NCBI RefSeq assembly: GCF_000711885.1
Contig: NZ_JONK01000013.1
Location: forward strand, 1-64,000
Origin: Chromobacterium haemolyticum DSM 19808
GTDB taxonomy: Bacteria > Pseudomonadota > Gammaproteobacteria > Burkholderiales > Chromobacteriaceae
Direction of reading: 5' to 3'
Length of the DNA: 64,000 nt
Part shown: one piece after another, positions 17,556-26,789 of the stretch
How the letters are laid out: every line of letters begins with the position of its first letter
Numbering within the stretch: the stretch's first letter is position 1
Program-made: the position numbers and the translations under genes
Notes under the pieces: model-generated
Told to the model about the DNA's origin: nothing
Seen by the model: only the letters and a program-made list of their open reading frames with translations
The model's database searches: none

Positions 17556-19451
17556 TCACGAAGCCGCGTTCGCCAGCGTCACCCAGTCCTGAGTGGCCTT
17601 GGCGGCGTGGAACTCGCGTACCGCTTTTTGCAGCAAGGCAAACGCCGCGGGCGCGTCAAGACGCCGGCAAGCCTCGTCCATGTTCGCCAGCACATCCCGC
17701 ATTTCCGCTTCCGGCAGACAGTATTCCTGAGCGCGCATGATGCGCTCGTGATCCGTGGCCAGCACGTTGTCGCCGATCAACAGCTCCTCGTACAGCTTCT
17801 CCCCCGGCCTCAGGCCGGTGATGCAGATCTCGATGTCGCCGCCGGGCCGGCTCGCGTCCTTCAACTCCAGGCCGGACAGATGGACCATGCGCCGCGCCAA
17901 GTCGATGATGCGCACCGGCTGCCCCATATCCAGCACAAACACGTCGCCGCCGTCGCCCATCGCGCCGGCCTGTATCACCAGCTGCGCCGCTTCCGGAATC
18001 GTCATGAAATAACGGGTGATGTCGGCGTGGGTCAGCGTGATTGGTCCGCCTGCCTTGATCTGGGCGCGGAACAAGGGCACCACCGAGCCGGAGCTGCCCA
18101 GCACATTGCCGAAACGCACCATCACGAAGCGGGTGGCGCTGCCGCGCGCGTGCCGGGTCTGCAGCGTCAGCTCCGCCATGCGCTTGGTGGCGCCCATCAC
18201 ATTGGTGGGCCGCACCGCCTTGTCGGTGGAAATCAGCACAAAGGTGTCCACGCCGCAATCCTCGGCCGCGCGCGCGGTGGTGTCTGTGCCAAACACATTG
18301 TTGACGATGCCGGCTACGGGATTGTGCTCCACCATGGGCACATGCTTGTAGGCGGCGGCGTGATAAACGGTATCCACCTTGAAAGCGCGCATCACCTGCA
18401 CCAGCCGCTGGTAATCGGTAACCGAGCCCAGGACCGGCGTGCGCGCCGGCGAACCCGCGGCGCGATCCAATTCCTGATCGATGGCGTACAGCGCGTATTC
18501 GGACTGCTCGAACAAAATGATGCGCGCCGGCTGGTTCTTGGCGATCTGGCGCACCAGTTCGGAGCCGATGGACCCGCCGGCGCCGGTGACCATCACCACC
18601 TTGCCTCGGATATTGCGCGCCAGCAGATCGGGCTTGGGCGGCACCGGGTCGCGACCCAACAGGTCTTCGATCTCGACCTCTTTCAACTCCTCCACCCTCG
18701 CCTCGCCGGACACCAGGTCCGCCATGCCCGGCAAACGCTTGATCGGCACTCGCAGCAGTTCCAGGGTCTCCAGTATCTCCCGCTGACGGCTGCGGCTGAC
18801 CGAAGGCATCGCCAACAAAATGCTCTTGGCCTCCAGGTCTTTGACCAGCTGCGGCAGATCACGCGGCGGATGCACCGCCACGCCGCGGAAAGTGCGGCGA
18901 TGCAGCTCGGGATTGTCGTCGACAAAGGCCATCGGCCGATATTCGCGGCCGGCTTGCAAGGCCAACATCAACTGCACGCCGGCACGACCGGCGCCGTAGA
19001 TGATCACGTGCTCGCGCGGCGCGTCCACCGCGTCGATGCGACGCACCAGGCCGCGCAGCAGAAAACGGCTGCCGCCGATATAGGCCATGGCGAACACCCA
19101 GAAGATGATCACCGAGGTGCGCGGCATCGCCCAGATATGGGCCATCTGCAGCACCGCCTGCAACACCAACACCGACAAGGTCACCCCGGAGAACACGGTC
19201 AGGATGATTTTGTCGTCCAGATATTTGAGCACCGCGCGGTACAGGCCCAGCTTGATGAAGATGGGAATCGCCCATAGCGGCGGCACGATGAAAATCCACA
19301 AATGCGGATTGAGCTTGGGGTCCCAATAACCGCCCAGGCGGAGGAAGACCGCGCTCCACAGCGCCAGCGGCAACAGCAGCGCGTCCATCAGCGCCAGCAT
19401 CGCCATCTTGTTATGGCGGGAGAAGGCGAGCAGTTTTTCAAACATGGTCAT
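17556..19451 (-). CDS. pglF: Nucleotide-sugar 4,6-dehydratase, membrane-bound (WbpM/PglF/CapD type)
   Basis: The 631-residue protein has four N-terminal membrane segments (residues about 15-130), a CoA-binding-like Rossmann part (HVIIYGAGRAG), then the catalytic SDR domain. That domain has VMVTGAGGSIGSELVRQ and the altered catalytic triad region STDKAVRPTNVMGATKRMAE (Lys without the usual Tyr), typical of this family. It should convert UDP-GlcNAc to the 4-keto-6-deoxy sugar, the first step toward bacillosamine or related sugars. Its start overlaps the GNAT gene stop as ATGA. It is the last gene of the leftward glycan cluster. Confidence 0.88.
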   Translation of the reverse strand: MTMFEKLLAFSRHNKMAMLALMDALLLPLALWSAVFLRLGGYWDPKLNPHLWIFIVPPLWAIPIFIKLGLYRAVLKYLDDKIILTVFSGVTLSVLVLQAVLQMAHIWAMPRTSVIIFWVFAMAYIGGSRFLLRGLVRRIDAVDAPREHVIIYGAGRAGVQLMLALQAGREYRPMAFVDDNPELHRRTFRGVAVHPPRDLPQLVKDLEAKSILLAMPSVSRSRQREILETLELLRVPIKRLPGMADLVSGEARVEELKEVEIEDLLGRDPVPPKPDLLARNIRGKVVMVTGAGGSIGSELVRQIAKNQPARIILFEQSEYALYAIDQELDRAAGSPARTPVLGSVTDYQRLVQVMRAFKVDTVYHAAAYKHVPMVEHNPVAGIVNNVFGTDTTARAAEDCGVDTFVLISTDKAVRPTNVMGATKRMAELTLQTRHARGSATRFVMVRFGNVLGSSGSVVPLFRAQIKAGGPITLTHADITRYFMTIPEAAQLVIQAGAMGDGGDVFVLDMGQPVRIIDLARRMVHLSGLELKDASRPGGDIEICITGLRPGEKLYEELLIGDNVLATDHERIMRAQEYCLPEAEMRDVLANMDEACRRLDAPAAFALLQKAVREFHAAKATQDWVTLANAAS

Positions 19452-19915
19452 TCTTTCGCGTCCGGCGGCCGTTGATACAGCGCATCCGGGCAACATTCCT
19501 CATTATCTTGGCCATCGCTCAGGCTCAGCAGCGCGAAGCCATGCGTCTCGTAGAAACGGCGCGCTCCCAGATTGGCCTGGAACACGAACAGTCGGCAGGC
19601 CGGCGCCGGGGGCGACAACAACCGTTGCAGCAGCATTCCGCCGACGCCCACGCCGCGATGTCCGGCGCGGACATATAGCTGGTCCAGCCATAGCACATCA
19701 CCTTGCAACGACGCGGCGGCGAAGCCGGCGATATCGCCGTTCCGTTCCGCCAACCATGCTCCGCCGGACGGCAAGAGCGTGTCGGCGAACCAGGCTCTCA
19801 CCTCCGCCTCGGCATTCGCCAGCGGCGCGTAGTTCATCTCGCGGCGGCAGGCCAGATAGATATCCGTTAGAGCGACGGCATCGGCGGGTCCGGCCAAGCG
19901 GATGGAAACCGTCAT
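19448..19915 (-). CDS. GNAT-family N-acetyltransferase in glycan cluster
   Basis: The 155-residue GNAT protein has acetyl-CoA loop RGVGVGGMLLQRLL after DQLYVRAGH and ends with NLGARRFYETHGF. It overlaps both neighbours by 4 bp (sugar transferase upstream, dehydratase downstream). It is thus placed where a PglD-like acetyltransferase would act on the UDP-4-amino-sugar. Campylobacter and Neisseria use a left-handed beta-helix enzyme for that step; here a GNAT fold may replace it. That role is inferred from position only. Confidence 0.75.
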   Translation of the reverse strand: MTVSIRLAGPADAVALTDIYLACRREMNYAPLANAEAEVRAWFADTLLPSGGAWLAERNGDIAGFAAASLQGDVLWLDQLYVRAGHRGVGVGGMLLQRLLSPPAPACRLFVFQANLGARRFYETHGFALLSLSDGQDNEECCPDALYQRPPDAKE

Positions 19916-20577
19916 CGGCTGACGATCTTCATCAGCGTGGCGACGATGATGCGGACATCTTCAAATAAGCTGTGGCTTTCGGCGTAGCGCACGTAATACG
20001 CCAGTTTTTCCGGTAATACCTGCTCAATGTAGGCGCGCTCCGGATCCTCGGCTCGGCCCAGGATTTCGTTCTCGTCTATCATCTTGATCGACGCCCAGTC
20101 GGTAATGCCGGGGCGCACCGACAACACGATGTCGCGGACTTCGTCCGGATAGTGGGCAACGTACTTGGGCACCTCGGGCCGCGGGCCGACCAAGCTCATA
20201 TCGCCGAACAGCACGTCGATCAACTGCGGCAGTTCATCCAGCTTGGTCTTGCGCAACAAGCGGCCGGCGCCAGTGACGCGCGCGTCCGCGCCGACGGTCA
20301 GTTGGCCGTGTCGTTCGGTGTCCACCTGCATGGTGCGGAATTTGTGGATACGGAACAGTGTGCCGTTCCGCCCCACACGTACCTGGCGGAAAAACACCGG
20401 CCCCGGCGAATCCAGCTTCACCCACAGCGCCACCGCAAGCAGCGGCAGCGCCAGCACGGCCAGGCCCAGACCCGCCGCGACGATGTCGAAACCTCGCTTC
20501 AGCAGCCGCGAACCGTGGCGGCGCGGACGGCAGCACGGCGGCAGCAAGCCACCGCGGTCTGAACCACGCTCGCTCAT
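19912..20577 (-). CDS. Initiating phosphoglycosyltransferase (PglC/WcaJ bacterial sugar transferase family)
   Basis: The 221-residue protein has one N-terminal hydrophobic membrane segment (around residues 28-52). The monotopic PGT signature follows: [32 protein letters not shown]. It transfers a sugar phosphate, here probably diNAc-bacillosamine or a related sugar, from UDP to undecaprenyl phosphate at the inner membrane, starting glycan assembly. It overlaps the aminotransferase gene upstream and the GNAT gene downstream by 4 bp each, forming a tight module with the dehydratase. The small size is like PglC. Confidence 0.87.
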   Translation of the reverse strand: MSERGSDRGGLLPPCCRPRRHGSRLLKRGFDIVAAGLGLAVLALPLLAVALWVKLDSPGPVFFRQVRVGRNGTLFRIHKFRTMQVDTERHGQLTVGADARVTGAGRLLRKTKLDELPQLIDVLFGDMSLVGPRPEVPKYVAHYPDEVRDIVLSVRPGITDWASIKMIDENEILGRAEDPERAYIEQVLPEKLAYYVRYAESHSLFEDVRIIVATLMKIVSR

Positions 20578-21737
20578 GCGCTCAGAATCTCGCGCACCGC
20601 GGCGATGACCCGGGTCTGGTCATCATCCGTCATCCGGGTGTACAGCGGCAAAGTCACTTCGGCCTCGAAGGCGGCGTCGGCCACCGGGAACTGCTCGCGC
20701 GTCAGCTGATAGCCATCGCGCCACACCGGCTGGCGATGCAAGGGAATGAAGTGCACCGAGCAACCGATGCCCTTTTCCGCCATCCGAGCGATGAAATCAT
20801 CACGGCTGACGCCGGCTTCCGGCTTGATGCGCACCGGGTACAGATGCCAGGCGTGGTTGCTGCCCGCGTCCTTCGGCCGCGCCGGCAGGATCAGCGGCAG
20901 ATCGGCCAGCTCGCGGTCGAAGCGCTGGGCCATCCCCTCGCGCAACTCCTGAAAGCGGCGGATCTTCTTCAACTGGTGAATGCCCATTGCCGCGGCGGTG
21001 TCCGGCATATTGTATTTGAAGCCGGGCGCCACCACTTCGTAAAACCAGGCCGGGGTCTTGGACACATAGCGGTCGAAGGCGTCGCGGCTGATGCCGTGCA
21101 GACGCATCACCTTGCAACGCGCGATCAAGTCCTTGTTCTTGGACACCACCATGCCGCCTTCGCCGGTGGTCATGGTCTTGTTGGCGTAGAAGCTGAACAC
21201 GGTGACGTCGGAGTCCAAGGTGCCCACCAGCTTGCCCTTGTAATAAGTAGGCAGCGCATGGGCGGCGTCTTCAACAACCTTCAGCCCATGCTCGCGGGCA
21301 ATGGCGATGATCTCGTCCATCTCGCAGGCTAGCCCGGCGAAGTGCACCGGCATGATCGCCTTGGTCTTGGCGGTGATCGCGGCGCGGATCGCATCCGGGC
21401 TGATGTTGAAGGTGGCCGCGTCCACGTCCACGCATACCGGATGCGCGCCCAAGTAGCGCACCACTTCGGCGGTGGCGGTGAAGGTGTAGCTGGGCACGAT
21501 GACCTCGTCGCCAGGGCCGATGCCGATCGCTTCCAGCGCCAGATGCAGGCCGGCGGTGGCCGAGTTGACGGCGATCGCCTCGACGCCGTCGCCGATGAAT
21601 TGCGCGAAGTCGGACTCGAACTGCTTGGTCTTGGGACCGGTGGTGACCCAACCGGAACGCAGCGCGTCGACCACTTCGTTGATCTCTTCCTCGCCGATGT
21701 CCGGCAAGGCGAACGGCAGGAATTTTTGTTCGCTCAT
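20574..21737 (-). CDS. DegT/DnrJ/EryC1/StrS aminotransferase, PglE-like
   Basis: The 387-residue PLP aminotransferase places the cofactor Lys in [18 protein letters not shown]. Its N-terminus is [30 protein letters not shown] and the mid motif is [15 protein letters not shown]. In this context it should aminate the UDP-4-keto-6-deoxy sugar made by the dehydratase at 17556-19451 to a UDP-4-amino sugar. Overlap with the next gene supports a coupled four-gene module. The upstream 95 bp and a repeat separate it from the hydrolase gene. Confidence 0.88.
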   Translation of the reverse strand: MSEQKFLPFALPDIGEEEINEVVDALRSGWVTTGPKTKQFESDFAQFIGDGVEAIAVNSATAGLHLALEAIGIGPGDEVIVPSYTFTATAEVVRYLGAHPVCVDVDAATFNISPDAIRAAITAKTKAIMPVHFAGLACEMDEIIAIAREHGLKVVEDAAHALPTYYKGKLVGTLDSDVTVFSFYANKTMTTGEGGMVVSKNKDLIARCKVMRLHGISRDAFDRYVSKTPAWFYEVVAPGFKYNMPDTAAAMGIHQLKKIRRFQELREGMAQRFDRELADLPLILPARPKDAGSNHAWHLYPVRIKPEAGVSRDDFIARMAEKGIGCSVHFIPLHRQPVWRDGYQLTREQFPVADAAFEAEVTLPLYTRMTDDDQTRVIAAVREILSA

Positions 21738-21832
21738 TTCTCAGTCTTTCGTCTTTGAGCAGCCGCTCTCGGCCGCCATCCATGTCCATTGCCGCACGCC
21801 CCGCGCACGGCCTACAAAATCATTCGTAGAGA

Positions 21833-21917
21833 GGAGGCCCCAGAGGAGCCTTCCGCTATTTCTATCCACGACGTCGATAACTTGTCGGAATGCCCTCAAA
21901 CGGGCTTCCGCCCTACT
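21833..21917 (-). repeat. Direct repeat bracketing the hydrolase gene, downstream copy
   Basis: This roughly 85-bp element starts at the stop codon of the alpha/beta hydrolase gene. On the + strand it has two CTTCCGC motifs about 54 bp apart and a GCCCC...GGAGCC hairpin at its left end. The element at 22646-22730 has the same plan and orientation, with strong identity at the ends and weaker identity in the centre. Confidence 0.6.
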
Positions 21918-22629
21918 TATGCTTAAGCAATGCCACTGGTGCAATATGACAATGCAGCAATGAAAAGTGGTCGACATCCGAAACCACTTCACATTGTCTA
22001 CCGGCTTGTCTGGCCATCTCCAGCATGTCGACTTTGGCAAAACAATTTTCCGCCACATACAATTGCACGGGACACGTCGCCTGTTTTAATAAGTCCAACA
22101 TGTCGGGCCACTCACGCTCACCCAACCTCAAGGCTTGCAAAGCATCCAGATTGGCGTCTTGTAAACGTCGCGCCATAGCCATGGGGACAACCATCAGGCT
22201 TTGCCACAAATCTCGCCAGGCGTCACCACCCTGTCGCAAGCTTGTCAGGACAATGTCCGTCTTCGGCTCAAAATCGCTTTTTCGCTCGAAACCGCCGAGC
22301 AAGAGACTCTCAGTGCGATGCGGATACCAAGCTGCGAATCCCAGCGCTAGTTTGGCACCCAATGAGTAACCCCATACCGATACCCTTTCAATCCCCAACT
22401 GCGTCAATAAATCCGCAATGTCCAAGACGATGGATTCCAAAGCATAAGCAGATGTTGCGCTGGGTGCCGGGCTTGCGCCATGACCGCGCGGAGAGACACA
22501 AATCAAGCGATAGCGGTCCTGCAACACCTCCACATAGCCAAGCGCCAAAACATCCTCATGGCTCATGCCGAAGCCAAGCAAGAGCAATAGAGGGTGGCCT
22601 GAGCCATATTCGGCATAATCCAGTGTCAA
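21913..22629 (-). CDS. Alpha/beta hydrolase, likely horizontally acquired
   Basis: The 238-residue alpha/beta hydrolase has nucleophile elbow GYSLG (87-91, Ser89) and a late His in DVDHFSLL (His221). The oxyanion-side segment is LLLLLGFGMSHED. The substrate cannot be read from sequence. The start codon is TTG (MTLDYAEYG), placed four bases after a strong GGGGGAG ribosome binding site. GC is clearly lower (near 50% by eye) than in the neighbouring glycosyltransferases, and both sides carry a similar 85-bp repeat. The gene therefore looks inserted into the glycan cluster. Confidence 0.82.
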   Translation of the reverse strand: MTLDYAEYGSGHPLLLLLGFGMSHEDVLALGYVEVLQDRYRLICVSPRGHGASPAPSATSAYALESIVLDIADLLTQLGIERVSVWGYSLGAKLALGFAAWYPHRTESLLLGGFERKSDFEPKTDIVLTSLRQGGDAWRDLWQSLMVVPMAMARRLQDANLDALQALRLGEREWPDMLDLLKQATCPVQLYVAENCFAKVDMLEMARQAGRQCEVVSDVDHFSLLHCHIAPVALLKHK

Positions 22630-22645
22630 AACACTCCCCCATAGG

Positions 22646-22730
22646 GCTTAAGCCCCTACGGGGCCTTCCGCCATCACCACTTATCGCTTGCAACAACGGA
22701 GCGACCACAAGCAGGCTTCCGCCCTTCGAC
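22646..22730 (-). repeat. Direct repeat bracketing the hydrolase gene, upstream copy
   Basis: This element is similar in plan and orientation to 21833-21917. It starts five bases after the stop of the glycosyltransferase gene at 22735. Its end nearest the hydrolase forms a GCCCCTACGGGGC hairpin about 20 bp from the TTG start, so it could also shape hydrolase mRNA. Confidence 0.6.
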
Positions 22731-22734
22731 AACG

Positions 22735-23964
22735 CTACCGCTTCACCGCCGCCAGAAACCGCAGCGCCAGTCCCGCGTAATCATGGTGTTCCAGCACATA
22801 AGCGCGGCCGGCCACGCCCATCGCTTCGCGTGCGGCTAAAGGCAGCTCCGCCATCCGCCGCGCCGCGTCGGCGATCGCGGCCGGATCCTCGGCGCCCACG
22901 CTGATGCCGGCGCCGGCGTCCTTCACCATATCGTTGCCGGCCTCCACCGAATGGATCACCGGCTTGCCGGCCATCAGGTAGTCGAACAGTTTATTGGGGT
23001 TGATGCCAAAGCGATAGATCGGCAGTTTGCGCCAGCCTATGAACAAGGCGTCCATTTCAGCGAGGAAGCCCGGCACCGCGCGCTTGGCGATGGCCGGCAG
23101 CAACATCACATTGTCCAGCCCCAGTTCGGCGGCGCGCGCCGCCAAGGCCGGCTTGTCCGGCCCGTCGCCGACCAGCACGAAGCTCAGCGGCGCGTCCTTG
23201 AGCCGGGCCGCAGCCTCCAGCAAGTAATCCAACGCATTAGCCAAGCCATGCCCGCCGGCATAGCCGATCAGGAAACGACCCTGCGCTTTCAGTTCCGCCA
23301 GCCGCATCCGGTGCTCGGCCGGCAGCGCCTCAGCCCCCCCCCGCCATTCCCCGACATCGACGCCGTTGGGAATCACCACGTACTTGGCCGGGTCCATGCC
23401 GTGCGCCACCATATAGTCCTTGGCGCAGGGCAGCATGGACACCACGGTGTCGGCCTTGCGATAGCCGAAATCCTCGGCCCACTGCAGCAGACGGATGAAG
23501 GGATGCTTGGGCGACATGCCGCCCACCTCCACCGGCGTCAGCGGCCACAGATCATGCACCTCGTACACCAAGCGCGCGCCGGTCTTGGCGGCGATCCAGG
23601 CCGCCGGCACCGTGTCCAGCGGATAGGTGGACGAAGCGATCACCACGTCCGGCTTCCAGTGTTTCCGATAGCGGCCGGACAAGCCCATTACCCGAGCCAG
23701 GAAGCTGAAGATATTGAGCACGCGGCCCACGCCGTTGCCCTCGTAAGGACGCGTGCGGCACCAGGTGTAACGGATGCCGTCGATATCCTCGTCGCGGTAT
23801 TTGCCGTCCACTTGCGGGTGGGTCTGACGCAGATGGGACACATCGGCGGCCAGCATATTGACTTCGTGGCCGGCCTTCACCCATTCCCGCGCCAGATAAT
23901 AGGGGCGGAACTCCATGCCATGCCGGGGGCTGCCGGCATAGTGGTTGATGTAGAGAATTTTCAT
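22735..23964 (-). CDS. Glycosyltransferase family 4 (WbuB-like)
   Basis: The 409-residue GT-B enzyme has an N-terminal acceptor domain (MKILYINHYAGSPRHGMEFRPYYLAREWVKAGHEV). The C-terminal donor domain has IGYAGGHGLANALDYLLEAAARL, followed by FVLVGDGPDK and the Glu-containing loop NPNKLFDYLMAGKPV. The start region resembles WbuB-like transferases that move amino sugars in O-antigen synthesis. It is cytoplasmic at the membrane face. It starts 3 bp after the next GT gene stop, so the GT genes form one operon. Donor and linkage are unknown. Confidence 0.85.
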   Translation of the reverse strand: MKILYINHYAGSPRHGMEFRPYYLAREWVKAGHEVNMLAADVSHLRQTHPQVDGKYRDEDIDGIRYTWCRTRPYEGNGVGRVLNIFSFLARVMGLSGRYRKHWKPDVVIASSTYPLDTVPAAWIAAKTGARLVYEVHDLWPLTPVEVGGMSPKHPFIRLLQWAEDFGYRKADTVVSMLPCAKDYMVAHGMDPAKYVVIPNGVDVGEWRGGAEALPAEHRMRLAELKAQGRFLIGYAGGHGLANALDYLLEAAARLKDAPLSFVLVGDGPDKPALAARAAELGLDNVMLLPAIAKRAVPGFLAEMDALFIGWRKLPIYRFGINPNKLFDYLMAGKPVIHSVEAGNDMVKDAGAGISVGAEDPAAIADAARRMAELPLAAREAMGVAGRAYVLEHHDYAGLALRFLAAVKR

Positions 23965-23967
23965 GAT

Positions 23968-25062
23968 TTACAAGGTCGCGTACAGCTTGACCAGCTTGTC
24001 GGCCTCCGCCGCCCAACTGTATTTGTTCAATACCGCCTGCTTGCCGGCTTCGCCCAGCGCGCGCATGCGCGCTTCGTCAGCCATCAGTTCATTGACGGCG
24101 GCGGCGATGGCCGCCGGGTCCTGCGGGTCCACCAGCAGGCCGCAGCCGGCATCGTCCACGATTTCGCGCCACACCGGAAAATCCGACGCGATCACCGGCA
24201 TGCCGGCGGCCATGTATTCGAACAACTTGATTGGCAAGGCATCGACATAATTCGGCGTCGGAAACAGCGTCACCAGGCCGATCTTGCTCTTGGCCAGCAC
24301 CTCGGCCACGCCCTTGCGGTCCAACACGCCCAGGTCATTGACCCGCGCCCAGCCGGGCCGGGCCGACACCCGGGCCTTCAGGTCGCTCTCACTCCACGGC
24401 CCGGCCAGGTTCAAGCGCGTCGCGGTATCCGGCAGCGCCTCGACGATGGGTTCGATGCCGCGGATGCGCGAGATGCCGCCGATATAGCACAACTCGTTGC
24501 GGCGCTGTTCCCACGGCGTGTCGCGCACCAGTTCTTCCAGGATGGGGAAGTTGCACACGTCCAGCGCGCGCGCCCCCAGTTTCTCGAAGCGCTTGCGGAT
24601 GTGCGGCGTCGAAGTCACCACCGCGTCGAAACGGCGCGCCGCCCAGTCCTCCAGCGTTTCAAAGCCGCTGGACACCAGGGGCCGCACCGCGCCGGGTATC
24701 CAGTGCTTGGCCAGGATCTGGCGCGGCACGTCCTCGTGCACATCGTAGACCACCTTGATGCCGGCCTGCTTAAGGCGCAGCGCGGCGGGGATCAGCTCCG
24801 GGTCGTGAAAGTGGACCACGTCCGGGCGCAGCTTCAGCGCCGCCTGGTAGACGCGCTTGACGGTGCCGGTCATCCGCGCCAGCCGGCCACCGGATTTGGG
24901 GCCCACATCGTGAAAGCGCACGCCGCGGTTGATCTCCTCGCCCTGGCCGTCGGCCACGATCAGCGTCACCTCATGCCCTGCCGCGGCCAGGCTCGCGCAC
25001 TCCTTGACGAAGATGCGGATGTCGTGACGGGGATGAGCGGAAGTGAGATGGGCAATTTTCAT
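23968..25062 (-). CDS. Glycosyltransferase family 4
   Basis: The 364-residue GT-B protein starts MKIAHLTSAHPRHDIRIFVKEC, common in GT4 enzymes of O-antigen clusters. The donor-domain Glu motif is ALPIKLFEYMAAGMPVIASDFPV, with the Glu in LFEYM. An upstream ATG at 25161 adds residues that overlap non-coding sequence, so 25062 is preferred. It sits in a run of three GT genes and should add one sugar to the lipid-linked glycan. Specificity cannot be inferred. Confidence 0.85.
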   Translation of the reverse strand: MKIAHLTSAHPRHDIRIFVKECASLAAAGHEVTLIVADGQGEEINRGVRFHDVGPKSGGRLARMTGTVKRVYQAALKLRPDVVHFHDPELIPAALRLKQAGIKVVYDVHEDVPRQILAKHWIPGAVRPLVSSGFETLEDWAARRFDAVVTSTPHIRKRFEKLGARALDVCNFPILEELVRDTPWEQRRNELCYIGGISRIRGIEPIVEALPDTATRLNLAGPWSESDLKARVSARPGWARVNDLGVLDRKGVAEVLAKSKIGLVTLFPTPNYVDALPIKLFEYMAAGMPVIASDFPVWREIVDDAGCGLLVDPQDPAAIAAAVNELMADEARMRALGEAGKQAVLNKYSWAAEADKLVKLYATL

Positions 25063-25120
25063 ATTAAGCTCTGTTTTGCGGCCGCCCGGCCCGCAACGAT
25101 CTCGGGCCCGCGGCAAAATC

Positions 25121-26215
25121 CTAGTTGTCGGAACCCAGCAGTTCCCGGTACAGCCGAGCAAAGCCGGCCATATTCGGCTGATGCAGCCCCTTGTCGGCCA
25201 CCAGCCGGCGGTTGAGCGCGGCGGCCTCGTCCAGCTTCGCGTCCTCGCCGGCCCATTCCATCGCGCGCAGCAAGGCCTCGTCCAAACGCCCCACGTCCTC
25301 GGCGATCACGCCGTTGAGTCCGTCTATCACCCATTCGCCGTTGGCCGGCAGATTGGACAGCAAGGGCAAGCAGCCGTGGCCCATCGCTTCCAGCAGGCTG
25401 ATGCTGGTGGCGTCCGAGCGCGGCACGCTGACAAAGACTCTGGACTCCGCGTACATCCGCCCCAGCGTCGCGCTGTCGACGAAGCCCGCGAAGTCGACAC
25501 GTTGCAGCCCCAGCTCGGCGGCCAGGCGCCACAGCGCTTCGGTTTCGCTGCCGCTGGCGGCCACGGTCAAGCGCCAATCGCCAAAGCGATCGCCGCGTTC
25601 CACCCGCTCCCAGGCGCGCAGAATGGCGTCGATGCGGTACAAGGGCTTGTGCAGCCGGCAGGACAGCACTGTCTTGCCCTTGCCCGCGCTGGCCGCCGGC
25701 GCCGGCATGGCGTCCATGCCGTAATTGAGCAGGCGGATGCGGCAGTCCTCGCCGGCCAGCTCGCGGATCTTCGCCGCCATGTGCAGCGAATCCGAGGTCA
25801 TCGCGTCGGCGGCGGCCAGATTGGCGCGCACCATCGCCCGCATCAGCGGGTTGCTGTCCGGCAGCAACAGCACATCGGAACCCCAGGCGGTCAACACCAT
25901 GGGCAAGCCCAGGCTGGCGGCCGCGCGGCTGCCGTGCCAAGCCACGCTATTGGCCTGGTGGATATGCAGCAGCCGCGGCCGCGTCTCGCGCAGCCAAGCG
26001 CGCAAACGCCCCGCCGTGCCCAGCGCCGCCAGACGGAAATCCACTTTCAGGCTGCCGGCCAGCAAGGCGGCCACGTCCGCCGGAATCTCGCCATTGCAGG
26101 CCAGGAATAATTGATCCACATGCGGCGCGATGCCGCGCAAGAAACGCCAGGTATGCACCGAGGCGGACCCCACCACCGCAACGCTGGCGATCTTGCTTCT
26201 CACAGGCTCAGTCAT
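25121..26215 (-). CDS. Glycosyltransferase family 4-like
   Basis: The 364-residue protein has an N-terminal acceptor fold (VAVVGSASVHTWRFLRGIAPHVDQ, PRLLHIHQANSVAWHG). The donor domain has VDFAGFVDSATLGRMYAESRVFVSVPRSDATSISLLEAMGHG, which contains the E-x7-E-like acidic pattern of GT4 enzymes (SLLEAMG). It overlaps the acetyltransferase gene by 8 bp at its 5' end. It acts on the lipid-linked glycan in the cytoplasm; the sugar is unknown. Confidence 0.8.
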   Translation of the reverse strand: MTEPVRSKIASVAVVGSASVHTWRFLRGIAPHVDQLFLACNGEIPADVAALLAGSLKVDFRLAALGTAGRLRAWLRETRPRLLHIHQANSVAWHGSRAAASLGLPMVLTAWGSDVLLLPDSNPLMRAMVRANLAAADAMTSDSLHMAAKIRELAGEDCRIRLLNYGMDAMPAPAASAGKGKTVLSCRLHKPLYRIDAILRAWERVERGDRFGDWRLTVAASGSETEALWRLAAELGLQRVDFAGFVDSATLGRMYAESRVFVSVPRSDATSISLLEAMGHGCLPLLSNLPANGEWVIDGLNGVIAEDVGRLDEALLRAMEWAGEDAKLDEAAALNRRLVADKGLHQPNMAGFARLYRELLGSDN

Positions 26216-26789
26216 GCGCCCAGGCCTCGTACAAGGGCAGCAATTCCGGATGCTCGTCCAGCCACTTGGCGTCCATCTCGCGGGTATCGCCCACTACCCG
26301 CGCCGGGTTGCCGGCCAGGATGGCGAAATCGGGATAAACGCCGGCCGGCACATAACTGTAAGCCGACACCATGCTGCCCTTGCCCAGCTCCACGCCCGGC
26401 ATCAGCACGGAGTGCGGGCCGACGAAACTGTACGGGCCCAGCTTGGTGGGCTTTTTCAGATAGCCCAAATGATTGTTGCTCTCCAGGTAGCGGTCGCCAT
26501 ACAGGCGAATGGCCACATGGCTGGAGTGGGTCAGCAGCGAAACATAGTTGGTGATCTGACAACCTTCGCCGATATACAGGCCGCCGGAGGCGTCGATCAG
26601 ATTGAAATGGCCGATGTAGACGTTGTCGTCCACCATCAGCTTGCCGACATGTTCGATGCGGGTCATGTTGGACACCCGGGTGCGTTTGAGGAACACCCCG
26701 TCGCCGCGGGTGAATCCATACACCATTCTGGGCTGCACCCATGCCGACAGGCGGAAACGGATGCGGCGGAATAGAGCGTGCCAATTCAT
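26208..26789 (-). CDS. Acyltransferase, left-handed beta-helix (WbbJ-like)
   Basis: The 193-residue protein shows hexapeptide-repeat coils (VDDNVYIGHFNLIDASGGLYIGEGCQI and later GPYSFVGPHSVLMPGVELGKGSMVSAYSYV), the hallmark of LbH acyltransferases. It probably O-acetylates a glycan sugar. The start MNWHALFRRIRFRLSAWVQ at 26789 overlaps the flippase stop as ATGA and is chosen over an upstream ATG at 26939 that lies within the flippase gene. The tail overlaps the downstream GT gene by 8 bp. Confidence 0.82.
   Translation of the reverse strand: MNWHALFRRIRFRLSAWVQPRMVYGFTRGDGVFLKRTRVSNMTRIEHVGKLMVDDNVYIGHFNLIDASGGLYIGEGCQITNYVSLLTHSSHVAIRLYGDRYLESNNHLGYLKKPTKLGPYSFVGPHSVLMPGVELGKGSMVSAYSYVPAGVYPDFAILAGNPARVVGDTREMDAKWLDEHPELLPLYEAWAHD

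Noticed and set aside
17436-19277. 613-codon open frame antisense to the PglF-like dehydratase
   Set aside because: The dehydratase on the other strand is unmistakable; this frame has no domain or ribosome binding site.
21833-22730. Integron attC sites around the hydrolase gene
   Set aside because: The repeats are in direct orientation, but no clear RYYYAAC/GTTRRRY core pair is present at the expected ends.
22951-25215. 754-codon open frame antisense to two glycosyltransferases
   Set aside because: It covers two clear GT genes on the other strand and has antisense-type composition.
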